DNA of 64,000 nt from Pseudodesulfovibrio sp. zrk46 (GTDB lineage: Bacteria > Desulfobacterota > Desulfovibrionia > Desulfovibrionales > Desulfovibrionaceae). The translations under genes were made by a program, and so were the position numbers. Shown here one piece after another: positions 40,683-49,197 of the stretch. The stretch is taken from positions 1,552,001 to 1,616,000 of the forward strand of contig NZ_CP051216.1 of the NCBI RefSeq assembly GCF_012516435.1. Direction: 5' to 3'. The notes under the pieces are model-generated. The model was given only the letters and a program-made list of their open reading frames with translations. It made no database searches and had not been told where the DNA came from. Every line of letters starts with the position of its first letter. Within the stretch, counting starts at the first letter, position 1.

Positions 40683-43600
40683 ATGCCAAAGACAATCAGA
40701 GAATTTCTCAAGCTCTTCGGGCCGCTGGCTCTGGGGATTCTTGTTGTCTCCACCTGGTTTATCTACAATCGGAATCAGAGCCATCTGGAAGTGGCCGGCA
40801 GTCGTCAGAAGACACTGGTAGGGATCGTTGCCACTACGGTGGAGCGGGGCATGGTCAGGCATGCCCACGATGCCAGCTTCCTTGCCCGGTTGGTAGCCCG
40901 TCATTTGGAGGAAGACCCCTCCTATGTCCACATCGAAGAAGCCTTTTCCGACTTTGCGCGCAGTCGTAGCGATTACTTTGTAATCCGTTACATCGATAAC
41001 TCCGGCGATGAGCAGGTGCGGGTGGACAAGTCCTATGCCGGACCTGTCATCAGCCCGCGGGACAAGCTTCAGCATAAGGGCGGCCGATACTATTTTCAGG
41101 AAACCATGCGCGCCGGGAAGAATGATGTCTACATCTCCCGGTTCGATCTCAATATTGAACACGACCAGATTGAAGAGCCCCTGCGCCCGACCTTGCGTTT
41201 TGGCAGTCCTGTCTTTGACAGTGACGGCAAGCGCATGGGTATCGTGGTGATCAATTATGAAGGCAGCATGCTGCTTGACCAGCTCAGCATGCATGCAAAC
41301 AAGGCCGACGGCTCGGTCATGCTCTGCAATGGCGAAGGCTACTGGATGCTCGGCCCGAGCAAGGAAGATGAGTGGGGCCATATGCTGGGTGACGACGATG
41401 GTCCGTCCATGGCAAAGCGTTACCCTGCTGCCTGGAGGGTTATTCAGGCCAATGACAAGACCCAGTTGACGAATGAGTATGGGCTGTTCACCTCGGCTAC
41501 CGTAAATATCATACCGGGCGTCATCCTGATCGGGGATTCACCGCCGAACATACCGGACACCAAGCGCTGGAAGATTGTGACACTGGTGGCTCCGGACCTG
41601 CTGGTCGTGCCGTGGAAGGATCTGTACATCACTCTGGTGTCCCTCTGTCTGTTCTTCCTGGCACTCGGCTGCTGGTATCTGGCGGACAACCGGGTGCATC
41701 AGGCCGAGGTAGAAGCCTGGCTCCGCGAGAACGAAGAGCGCACCATGGCCATCAGCGATTCTTCTCAGGACGCCATCATCATGATCGATGCAAAGGGACT
41801 CATCACCCACTGGAACCCGGCCGCCAAGCGGTTGTTTGGTTACAGTGAAGATGAAGCTTTGGGCAGAGACGCCCATGAGCTGCTTGCCCCCGAGATGTAT
41901 CGCGAACGGGTGGTAAAGGGGCTGTGGAAGTTTTCCAAGGACGGCAGCGGGCATGTCGTCGGCAAGGTGCTTGAATTGGAAGGTGTGCGTAAGGATGGCA
42001 GCATTGTTCCTGTGGAGCTGGCCATCTCCTCTTTCCAGTTCAAGGGCGAGTGGTATGCGGTGGGCGCCCTGCGTGACGCCACTGCCCGCAAGCAGGCCGA
42101 GTTGGAGTTGAAGCGCAGCGAAGAGACCAGCCGCGCCTTGCTCAACGCACCCACGGAAAGCGCCATGCTTATCCAGCCGGGTGGTACGATTGTAGCGATC
42201 AATGAGGTCGGTGCGTTCCGTCTCGGTGGCAACGTGGAAGAGATCACCGGGAAGAATATTTTTGACCTTGTCGAGCCGGAGCTGGCAAATACACGCCGTG
42301 GTCATATCCGTCAGGTGCTCCAGACAGGCGAGGGCGTCACGTTCGAAGATATGCGCCGCGGTCGGCGGATGCTCATCAATGCCTATCCGGTCAAGAATCC
42401 CGATGGCTCTGTCGACAAGGTGGCCCTGTTTGCCCGAGACGTCACCGAGCAGCGTCAGGCCGAGGCGGCCCTGTTGCATTCCGAGCAGCGTTTCAGGGAC
42501 GTCAGTGCTGCGGTCGGTGAGTATATCTGGGAGACCGATGCGCAAGGAGTCTTCAAGTTCCTCACCGAGGACGTGGTTGCCGTGCTGGGATACACGGCTG
42601 AAGAGTTGCTTGGGAGGGATCCTGAGGCTTTGCTCCCGTCAGAGGATGTCGAGGACTACCATCGCTGGTATGAAGACCTGGCCGCCCGTCATGGTTCTTT
42701 CAGCAACGTGGAAGTGCGCAATGTCACCAAGGATGGCACGGTGATCTGGCTTCAGGTCAACGGCGTGCCGTATTTTGGCGAGGATGAAGAATTTCTGGGC
42801 TATCGCGGTGCGGCCATGAACATTACGGATCGCAAGCAGGCCGAGGTGGCCCTCAAGGAAAATGAGCGCAAGCTGCGCGCTCTGGCCGAGTCAGCCTACG
42901 ACGCCATCATCACGGTGGATGATCAGGGCTTGATTACCTTCTGGAATGACTCCGCAGAGATGATGTTTGGCTACACCGAAGAGGAAGCTCTTGGGCAGAA
43001 TGTGAACACGCTGATCTTGACTCCAGAGGATAGAGAAGGTTCCGAGGCGAGCATGGATACATTTGCTCGCACCGGGGACGGACCTGCCATGGACGCCATT
43101 GTCGAGACGCAGGGTATGCGCAAGGATGGTTCCTCCTTCCCCATGGAACGCTCCACCTCCAGTTTTCGACTCGGCGGCCGCTGGTATGCTGTAGCCACCA
43201 TCCGCGATATCACCGAGCGCAAGCGCACCGAGGCCAAGCTGCGGGAATTGGCCACTACGGACAGTCTCACCGGCCTGTTCAATCGCCGTCGGTTCATGGA
43301 ATTGTCCGAGCGGGAATTTTCGCGCAGTTCACGTTATGGCCGTTCGCTCGCCATGCTCATGCTGGACATCGATCATTTCAAGAACGTCAACGATACCTAC
43401 GGTCACGATGTGGGCGATCAGGTACTTCGTTCCCTGTCCGAGATCGCCATCATGGCCTTGCGCAAGGCTGATATTCTTGGCCGTCTCGGTGGCGAAGAGT
43501 TTGGCGTGCTTCTCCCTGAAACCGACTTGCCTGCCGCTCAGGAGGTCGCCGAGCGTTTGCGTGTCTCCATTGAGCGCAACGTTATCAACACCTCTGCCGG

Positions 43601-43739
43601 GCCGCTCAACATCACTGTCTCCATCGGCGTCGGAATTTTCAACGATGCCACCGTCAATACGCAGGAACTCCTCAAGCGGGCGGACATCGCCCTCTATGAA
43701 GCGAAGCAGTCCGGTCGCAACCGCGTTGTGGTCGGGTAG
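40683..43739 (+). CDS. dCACHE-like / multi-PAS diguanylate cyclase
   Basis: The 1,018-residue sensor has an N-terminal membrane helix, a periplasmic CACHE-like ligand-binding region (~35-300; QVRVDKSYAGPVIS..GRYYFQETM..LRFGSPVFD), a second helix (~315-340), four PAS domains and a C-terminal GGDEF domain. The cyclase signature GRLGGEEFGVL is intact, with an inhibitory RKAD (RxxD) site five residues before it, and LDIDHFKNVNDTYGHDVGD. It should make c-di-GMP from two GTP and be product-inhibited. The ATG at 40683 has an AGGA site 7 bases away; a TTG at 40665 is weaker. A PilZ protein at 52.8 kb is a possible effector. Confidence 0.95.
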   Translation: MPKTIREFLKLFGPLALGILVVSTWFIYNRNQSHLEVAGSRQKTLVGIVATTVERGMVRHAHDASFLARLVARHLEEDPSYVHIEEAFSDFARSRSDYFVIRYIDNSGDEQVRVDKSYAGPVISPRDKLQHKGGRYYFQETMRAGKNDVYISRFDLNIEHDQIEEPLRPTLRFGSPVFDSDGKRMGIVVINYEGSMLLDQLSMHANKADGSVMLCNGEGYWMLGPSKEDEWGHMLGDDDGPSMAKRYPAAWRVIQANDKTQLTNEYGLFTSATVNIIPGVILIGDSPPNIPDTKRWKIVTLVAPDLLVVPWKDLYITLVSLCLFFLALGCWYLADNRVHQAEVEAWLRENEERTMAISDSSQDAIIMIDAKGLITHWNPAAKRLFGYSEDEALGRDAHELLAPEMYRERVVKGLWKFSKDGSGHVVGKVLELEGVRKDGSIVPVELAISSFQFKGEWYAVGALRDATARKQAELELKRSEETSRALLNAPTESAMLIQPGGTIVAINEVGAFRLGGNVEEITGKNIFDLVEPELANTRRGHIRQVLQTGEGVTFEDMRRGRRMLINAYPVKNPDGSVDKVALFARDVTEQRQAEAALLHSEQRFRDVSAAVGEYIWETDAQGVFKFLTEDVVAVLGYTAEELLGRDPEALLPSEDVEDYHRWYEDLAARHGSFSNVEVRNVTKDGTVIWLQVNGVPYFGEDEEFLGYRGAAMNITDRKQAEVALKENERKLRALAESAYDAIITVDDQGLITFWNDSAEMMFGYTEEEALGQNVNTLILTPEDREGSEASMDTFARTGDGPAMDAIVETQGMRKDGSSFPMERSTSSFRLGGRWYAVATIRDITERKRTEAKLRELATTDSLTGLFNRRRFMELSEREFSRSSRYGRSLAMLMLDIDHFKNVNDTYGHDVGDQVLRSLSEIAIMALRKADILGRLGGEEFGVLLPETDLPAAQEVAERLRVSIERNVINTSAGPLNITVSIGVGIFNDATVNTQELLKRADIALYEAKQSGRNRVVVG

Positions 43740-43743
43740 TCTC

Positions 43744-43917
43744 GGCTTCGGATAGCGGCGCATCTGCGGCGTTAAGTGAATTGTAGGCGAGTCTTCGAGC
43801 CGTACAAGATCTTATGCCTCAGGTATGCCAGGCTACGAGTGAATACTCGTCGTAGCGCTGCTACGCCTGTGGTTCCCTCGTGCCTGTCGCCTTGCAGCTG
43901 CACCACTCTCCGAAGCC
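43744..43917. repeat. structured intergenic element family B, copy 2 with 53-base insertion
   Basis: 174 bases beginning 5 bases after the cyclase stop. Ends GGCTTCGGA and TCCGAAGCC pair, while copy 1 has GGCTTGCGA and TCGCAAGCC, a matched double change. The inner pair GGCTACGAGTGAA with TTCCCTCGTGCC and the tip CGTAGC-GCT-GCTACG are also kept. Between GGCGTT and GCC an extra 53 bases (43774-43826) are present that copy 1 lacks. Confidence 0.75.
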
Positions 43918-43967
43918 TCACCTTGTGAAGCTTCGGAGGTGATAGTAATGAGATTCTCAGAAAATTA

Positions 43968-45425
43968 TTAGTGCCAGACGTTGCTGCTCATGAAGAGAGC
44001 GGCGCCGAACAGGGCGATGGCGGCAGCTCCGCAGAGGGAGAGGGCGCCGTATACCCAGTTGAACAGGGAGCGGTTCTTGCCGGACAGCTTGAGGGTCACG
44101 TTGCGGGCGGCCACCGCGGCCCAGGCAAAGAGGGTGGTGGTGACGCCCATGCCCACGGCCATGGCGAAGAGGGCGAGCATGCCTGCCCAGAATATGTCCT
44201 GACCGATGGCAAAGGCGAGGATGACGGCTGCACCCGGGCAGGGCACAAGGCCGGTCACAAAGGATACCGTGAGCACCCGGCGCATGTTCTGGTCTTCTTC
44301 GAGGGATTCGCCGTGTTCGCAAGCTGCCGGAATCAGGCCTCCCTTGATCAGATCGCGGATGGTCTTGCCAAAGAGAAAGAGTCCCATGAGGGCGAGCAGG
44401 GCGTAGCTGGCTGGCTGGAGTGCGCGGCTGGCCTCGGCAAATCCGCCCATGCCGGAGGAAAAGACGAGATAGGCTATGCCCACGGCAACGGCGGCCGATC
44501 CCATGTGGACAAAGGTGATGGCATTACCCATGACTGCGCCCGTGAAGAGTGAACCGGGGTTGGACAGGAAATAGGAGCAGACAACGCTCTTGCCGTGTCC
44601 GGGGCCCACTGCGTGGACCACGCCGTACAGGAAGGACAGGCCGAGGAACATCCAGAGGGCCGAGCCGAACGGGTTGCCGCGAATGTCCATGCCGAAGCCG
44701 TTGAGCTTGAGGGTGAGCTGCTTCTGAATGTCGCGCACCATGCCCATGACCCGTTCCATGAGGCTGGGAGCTTCGGCTTCTTCCATGGCGGCCAAGGGGA
44801 GGTCCGTGTCCGAGCCGGGTGTGTTGGACAGGGAGAGATGGATCGCCTCGGGTACGATGAATTGCCAATAGGTCTGGTCCTTGGCCGGACGAACCACGTG
44901 GCTGACCTGTACCATGCCGTCCACCTCGAAGCCGATGGCATCCTTCATCAGCAGGATGTCCGAGTAATATTCCTTGTCAAAGACAGCCACGCGGCAATCC
45001 TTGAGTTGATCAAAGGGCAGATTGAGCGGGACCGTGAAGTCGTAGATCAGGCGGCCTTCGGAAACAGTGGCCTTGAATCCGGTGGTTTCAGTGATGGGAA
45101 CGCGTTTGCCGCCGGTCTCCACAAAGGTGAAGTAGTCGTAGTTGGCGAGGTAGGCGAAGGCGCCATTGCGAAGTTTTTCCTGCCCCAGGGTGGTGCCCAG
45201 TGTCTCGGGCGTCAGTTCCAGGTCTGCCATGATGGCGCTGCTGAAGATCTCATCGAACAGCCAGTGTTGATGCAGGGCCTTGAGGCCTGACTCGTCCACT
45301 TTAAAGGTCAGGGTCGCATCGATGTATACGTGCGGGTGAGCCTTGGCCGGGGTTGCCGGGGTGAGCAGGAGTAGCGCCAGAAGGAGCAGGGCAGGAAAGA
45401 AAAAAGGGCTTCGCTGTTTGGTCAT
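43968..45425 (-). CDS. DUF1007 - NicO/RcnA-type nickel/cobalt transporter fusion
   Basis: The 485-residue product has a signal sequence, a periplasmic DUF1007 domain (~30-210; HPHVYIDATLTFKVDESGL, DLELTPETL, YDYFTFVETGGK, DFTVPLNLPFDQLKDC) and a six-helix NicO domain (~255-485). That domain carries the family's HAVGPGHGKSVVCSYFL and GLVPCPGAAVILAFA motifs. Most bacteria encode the two parts separately or side by side. The protein likely moves Ni2+ or Co2+ across the inner membrane, with the DUF1007 part capturing or delivering metal outside. Direction of transport cannot be told from sequence. Monocistronic. Confidence 0.9.
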   Translation of the reverse strand: MTKQRSPFFFPALLLLALLLLTPATPAKAHPHVYIDATLTFKVDESGLKALHQHWLFDEIFSSAIMADLELTPETLGTTLGQEKLRNGAFAYLANYDYFTFVETGGKRVPITETTGFKATVSEGRLIYDFTVPLNLPFDQLKDCRVAVFDKEYYSDILLMKDAIGFEVDGMVQVSHVVRPAKDQTYWQFIVPEAIHLSLSNTPGSDTDLPLAAMEEAEAPSLMERVMGMVRDIQKQLTLKLNGFGMDIRGNPFGSALWMFLGLSFLYGVVHAVGPGHGKSVVCSYFLSNPGSLFTGAVMGNAITFVHMGSAAVAVGIAYLVFSSGMGGFAEASRALQPASYALLALMGLFLFGKTIRDLIKGGLIPAACEHGESLEEDQNMRRVLTVSFVTGLVPCPGAAVILAFAIGQDIFWAGMLALFAMAVGMGVTTTLFAWAAVAARNVTLKLSGKNRSLFNWVYGALSLCGAAAIALFGAALFMSSNVWH

Positions 45426-45519
45426 GCGGTTTTCTATGCTTCCGGGGTCTGCTTGGCAAGTCTGGGCAACGGATTGCAGGAAAATGTCGTGAGGTGATTA
45501 TTGATGGATGCTTGCTAAT

Positions 45520-45547
45520 TTGATTGTGTTCATCTATATCTTATAGA
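45520..45547 (+). promoter_or_regulatory. sigma-70-type promoter of the binding-protein gene
   Basis: TTGATT and TATAGA are 16 bases apart, about 25 bases before the start codon, in a short AT-rich stretch. Confidence 0.4.
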
Positions 45548-45572
45548 TTGATCAAATAAAATATTGGCGGTC

Positions 45573-46298
45573 ATGAAGAAGCTTATTCCATATATTATGG
45601 TGCTCGGCGTACTGGTCTTTTCGGCTGCCACAGCCATGGCCGAGTCGCTGCGTATTACCACTGTCGGCCTGCCCCCGTACGGATACAAGGACAAGGGGGA
45701 GTTCGTCGGGATGAGCTATGAAATTGGCAACGCGTTGGCGGAGAAATCCGGTTATGAACCGAACAACAAGCTCGCTCCTCTGGCCCGGGCCGTCAATGAT
45801 CTCGCCTCCGGCACCACTGATGTGGTCATCATGTTTCCCACACCCAATGTAGAGCGTGTCGCCCATAGCGTTGGCACAGTCATGAATGTGCAATGTGTAG
45901 TCTTGGCGCGGTCCGAGACGGTGCTTCGTTCAGAGCGGGACCTCAGAGGCAAGACGCTGGCTTCCGTGCGTGGCGCCCTCTATGACAGTGGTGCATGCAA
46001 GCGCAACGGTGTGATTCTCCAGCCGGTGGAGAATTACGAGCAGGGAGTGAAAATGCTCCTTGCCCGGCGGGTGGACGGCGTGATCGGTCCCCGGCTTGGG
46101 TTATTGTATACGGTGGAAAAGATGCGCCTGCCCCCAAAGGCGTTTGGCAAGCCGTTTGTCGTGACGACGACCCCGGCGTGTCTGTTTCTTTCAACAAAAT
46201 CTGATTCGCCCGAAATGCGTGACCGTCTGGCTAAGGCATTGGAAGTCCTTGGCTCGGATGGAACGATTAAAAATATTGTATCAAAATATTCATTATAA
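45573..46298 (+). CDS. periplasmic solute-binding protein (SBP_bac_3 type)
   Basis: A 241-residue protein with a signal peptide (IPYIMVLGVLVFSAATAMA, cleavage before ESLRI) and the extracellular solute-binding fold: LRITTVGLPPYGYKDKGEFVGMSYEIGNAL, a DLASGTTDVVIMFPTPNVERV segment and AKALEVLGSDGTIKNIVSKY at the end. As with the orphan at 16.0 kb no transporter genes adjoin it. The histidine kinase 100 bases downstream has its own ribosome site and could be functionally linked, but that is a guess. The ATG at 45573 is preferred over the TTG at 45564. Confidence 0.82.
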   Translation: MKKLIPYIMVLGVLVFSAATAMAESLRITTVGLPPYGYKDKGEFVGMSYEIGNALAEKSGYEPNNKLAPLARAVNDLASGTTDVVIMFPTPNVERVAHSVGTVMNVQCVVLARSETVLRSERDLRGKTLASVRGALYDSGACKRNGVILQPVENYEQGVKMLLARRVDGVIGPRLGLLYTVEKMRLPPKAFGKPFVVTTTPACLFLSTKSDSPEMRDRLAKALEVLGSDGTIKNIVSKYSL

Positions 46299-46397
46299 CG
46301 TGGATGACACCGCCGTGAGGATTGTGTAGAAATATCTGGTCCGATTAGTAAAGGTTAGTTCTTCATCGACGTACGTGCACAATTCTCGGAAGGATTA

Positions 46398-48335
46398 ATG
46401 AGCCCCGAAAAGCCAAAAGTCCGGCGATCATTTTTCGCCAATCGCAGCCGCTCCATCTCCCGTGACCTGACGGGCAGCTTGGTCGTGATCGTTCTGGTCA
46501 TTGCCACGGCCATGGGCGGCTATATTTATTGGCAGCAATCCGAGGAGATGTGGGAGACTGCTGAAGAGAAAGGCGAAGACACCATCACTTCGGTGGCCGA
46601 AATCTTGGCCGTTCCCATCTGGAACCTCGACTACGACAACGCCCGCCTCATCGGTTCGGTCTACACTCACGACGACATGGTGCAGGGCATCCGTATCTAT
46701 GGCTCTCGCAACGAGGTCGTTTTTGCCCACGAGAAATTTTCCGGCACCCAGGCTGATTTCAGCAAGGTTCGCTCCATCGTATTTGAAGGGCGCACCATCG
46801 GTCGTGCCGAAATAGATTTTACCCTTGCCCGAGACAAGAAACGACTCAACGAGCAGATGTTCGTTTCGAGTATGATTATCGTGGTGGCCATCTCGGTTAT
46901 TCTCGCCATCACCGGTCTGTTGCTCAGAGTCTTCCTCAACAAACCGCTTCAGGTGCTCCAGCAGGGCATTGCCCGAGTCGCCAAAGGTGACTTCTCCTAC
47001 GAGTTCGGAGAAGTGTACCATGCGGAGTTATTGGAGATTGCCAAGCGGTTCCGGCGCATGTCCGCCGAGATTGAGGCCCGTGAGAAGAAACTGCAGGCCA
47101 TGAACAAGACGCTTCAGGAAGCCGAGGAAAAATACCGCGGCATCTTTGAGAACGCCATTGAAGGTATTTTCCAGGCCACGCCCGACGGTGTGCTGCGCCG
47201 CGCCAACCCGGCCATGGCCCGTATCTTTGGCTACGACTCCCTCGATGAGTTCCTTTCCAACGTCCGCTCTCTCGGTTCCCGCATTATGGTCAATCCCGAT
47301 TCCATGCAGGACTTCTATCAGCAGGTGCGTGACCGCGGCGAGGTCAAGCGTTTCGAGGCCGAGTACTACCGCCGCGACGGCAAGACCATCTGGGGTTCCC
47401 TCAACGCCCGCGCCATTTACGGTGAGACCAGTGAGCTGGTGTTCATCGAAGGTATTCTCGAGGATATCACCGATCGTAAGAAAGCTGAGCAGGATCTGGC
47501 TGACCTGAACCGTCATCTGGAGCAGCTCGTCCGTGATCGTACCGAGGATCTGGTCAACAAGGCCCGTGAGCTCGAAGAAGCGAACCAGCGATTGCGTGAG
47601 CTTGACGAGATGAAGTCCGCCTTCCTCTCCTCAGTCTCTCACGAGCTGCGTACGCCGCTGACCTCCATTCTCGGTTTCTCCAAGTTGCTGCACAAGGAAT
47701 TTGCCCGCAACTTCCTGCCCCTTGCCGCGGACCAGAAGCCGCTGCTCAAGCGTGGTGAGCGCATTCAGGAGAATCTCTCCATCATCAGTCATGAAGGCGA
47801 GCGTCTGACCCGTCTCATCAACGACGTGCTGGATCTCAACAAGATCGAATCCGGGCGTATGGGCTGGCGTGACGAGCGCATCAATCTGACCGAGATCATC
47901 GAGTTCGCCGTGCAGGCTGTTACCGGTATGTTCTCTCAGAATCCTGACGTTGACCTCGTCACTGAGATCGATCCGACGCTCCCGACTATTTTGGCCGACC
48001 CCGACCGCATGCAGCAGGTGCTCATCAATCTGCTCAACAATGCGGCCAAGTTTACCGAAGAGGGAACCGTCACGGTCCGTGCCTTCCCCCGTTTCGGGCA
48101 GGTGCGCGTCGAGGTCCAGGATACCGGTATGGGTATTCTCCCCGAAGATCAGGCTCAGATTTTCGAGAAGTTCCATCAGACCCGCACCGACACCATGGAA
48201 GACAAGCCCAAGGGTACCGGTCTCGGACTCACCATCTGCCGCGAGATTATCGAACACTACGGTGGCCGCATCTGGGTCGAGTCCGAAGGCGATCACGGGT
48301 CCACCTTCATCTTCACCCTGCCAGTCTCCCAGTAA
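46398..48335 (+). CDS. PAS sensor histidine kinase
   Basis: The 645-residue kinase has two membrane helices (~25-45 and ~155-180) enclosing a small periplasmic domain, a HAMP-like linker (NKPLQVLQQGIARVAKGDF), a PAS domain (YRGIFENAIEGIFQATPDG..GILEDITDRK), a coiled coil and a kinase core. The phosphorylated His lies in SSVSHELRTPLTSILGF; the ATP-site boxes are DRMQQVLINLLNNAAKFT, VQDTGMGI and GTGLGLTICREII. No receiver domain is fused and no response regulator is adjacent. The ATG follows GGAAGGA at good distance. A terminator ends the gene. Confidence 0.95.
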   Translation: MSPEKPKVRRSFFANRSRSISRDLTGSLVVIVLVIATAMGGYIYWQQSEEMWETAEEKGEDTITSVAEILAVPIWNLDYDNARLIGSVYTHDDMVQGIRIYGSRNEVVFAHEKFSGTQADFSKVRSIVFEGRTIGRAEIDFTLARDKKRLNEQMFVSSMIIVVAISVILAITGLLLRVFLNKPLQVLQQGIARVAKGDFSYEFGEVYHAELLEIAKRFRRMSAEIEAREKKLQAMNKTLQEAEEKYRGIFENAIEGIFQATPDGVLRRANPAMARIFGYDSLDEFLSNVRSLGSRIMVNPDSMQDFYQQVRDRGEVKRFEAEYYRRDGKTIWGSLNARAIYGETSELVFIEGILEDITDRKKAEQDLADLNRHLEQLVRDRTEDLVNKARELEEANQRLRELDEMKSAFLSSVSHELRTPLTSILGFSKLLHKEFARNFLPLAADQKPLLKRGERIQENLSIISHEGERLTRLINDVLDLNKIESGRMGWRDERINLTEIIEFAVQAVTGMFSQNPDVDLVTEIDPTLPTILADPDRMQQVLINLLNNAAKFTEEGTVTVRAFPRFGQVRVEVQDTGMGILPEDQAQIFEKFHQTRTDTMEDKPKGTGLGLTICREIIEHYGGRIWVESEGDHGSTFIFTLPVSQ

Positions 48336-48354
48336 GCGCAGGAATACGACGATT

Positions 48355-48387
48355 CAAAAGGCTCTCCAAAACGGAGGGCCTTTTTTT
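48355..48387 (+). terminator. terminator of the histidine kinase gene
   Basis: An 8-bp stem, GGCTCTCC with GGAGGGCC (one G-U pair), loop AAAAC, then seven T. Confidence 0.85.
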
Positions 48388-48389
48388 GT

Positions 48390-48898
48390 GCCTCCGGCGG
48401 CGCCTGCCAGCGGGGCCTCCTCGCCGGAGGGGCGTCTCCGACGGGCAGGACGCTGTCCTGCACCTGCCAAAGGCCGAGGGCCTTTGGAATCCCATTTCTC
48501 ACTTCGTTCGGGGTGCGCGTTAGTATGAGGTGTCGCAGGCTCTCAGCTTCGTTCGTTCCTGCCGTGGCCGGTAATGCCGTTTGATGGATAAATGCGAGTG
48601 CGAGTTTGTGATGCTTCTCGGAACAACTTCCGCGCACTTCTCCACCAAGCGGCAGGATGCTTTTATTTGGGTGTTGAAACTCGGCAAATCTTCTTCTTAT
48701 CCATGCTGATCTTTTTCAACTGACAGATGGAGTAAAAGATAGAGCCTGTTAGGCTCCTTCGCCCGCGCGGATGCGCCGATAAAAAGTTTAGGAAGGGAGA
48801 GAGGGGTTGGGGGGATCCAAGGGGGGAAGGGGAGAGAGGGACAACCATTTTCAAATGGTTTCCCTCTCTCCCCTTCCCCCCTTGGCCGCCGGAGGCGA
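48390..48898. repeat. intergenic repeat family A, copy 4
   Basis: This covers most of the 634-base gene-free region 48336-48969. Ends GCCTCCGGCGGC (48390-48401) and GGCCGCCGGAGGCG (48885-48898) are inverted. The left part repeats about 75 bases of copy 1 nearly exactly, including the CCTTTGGAATCCC block. The middle (48526-48774) holds unrelated sequence with no gene. GATAAAAAGTTT (48779-48790) then leads to a long hairpin (48818-48886) as in copy 3. Confidence 0.7.
48818..48886. repeat. 33-bp purine/pyrimidine-strand hairpin in copy 4
   Basis: Arms 48818-48851 and 48854-48886 pair across a 2-base loop with a bulge at the ACAACC position, the same place as in the hairpin at 38080. The arm sequences otherwise differ between the two in matched ways (CCCTTT/AAAGGG there, CCATTT/AAATGG here). 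Confidence 0.85.
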
Positions 48899-48907
48899 AA
48901 AAAAACA

Positions 48908-48945
48908 AAAATCCGGGCAGGACCATTTGGTCCTGCCCGGATTTT
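48908..48945 (-). terminator. terminator of flgM
   Basis: On the minus strand a 17-bp perfect stem (ATCCGGGCAGGACC core) around AAAT, running into TTTTTGTTTTTTTT, 25 bases after the flgM stop. Confidence 0.93.
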
Positions 48946-48969
48946 GCCGATGCGAGTCTCGTTTTGCCT

Positions 48970-49197
48970 TTACAGGGTGGGATCCATGGCTGAGGTCAGG
49001 AGCCGGGCGATGTCGTGGACATCGGCGCGGTACTTGCCTGAGCGCACTTCCTCCTTGAGGCGGGCGATCTTGCTTGCGCGGTCATTTTCTTCGTGCCTGA
49101 TGCCCCTTTCGGACTTGGTGGCGTCGAATTCATCGAACACGCGTTCGGTTTCTATATCCGCCGCACTTACGGCACGGCGTTTCTCATAACCCTTCAT
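48970..49197 (-). CDS. flgM: anti-sigma-28 factor FlgM
   Basis: A 75-residue hydrophilic protein whose C-terminal half, ENDRASKIARLKEEVRSGKYRADVHDIARLL, has the FlgM pattern (KIxxLKxxVxxGxYxVDxxxIAxxLL). FlgM holds sigma-28 (FliA) inactive until it is exported through the finished hook-basal body. The N-terminal half is unstructured, as usual. A GGGAGGGG ribosome site precedes the ATG. It is encoded alone, far from flgE at 31 kb, although in many species it lies with other flg genes. Family assignment rests on the short C-terminal motif. Confidence 0.8.
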   Translation of the reverse strand: MKGYEKRRAVSAADIETERVFDEFDATKSERGIRHEENDRASKIARLKEEVRSGKYRADVHDIARLLTSAMDPTL

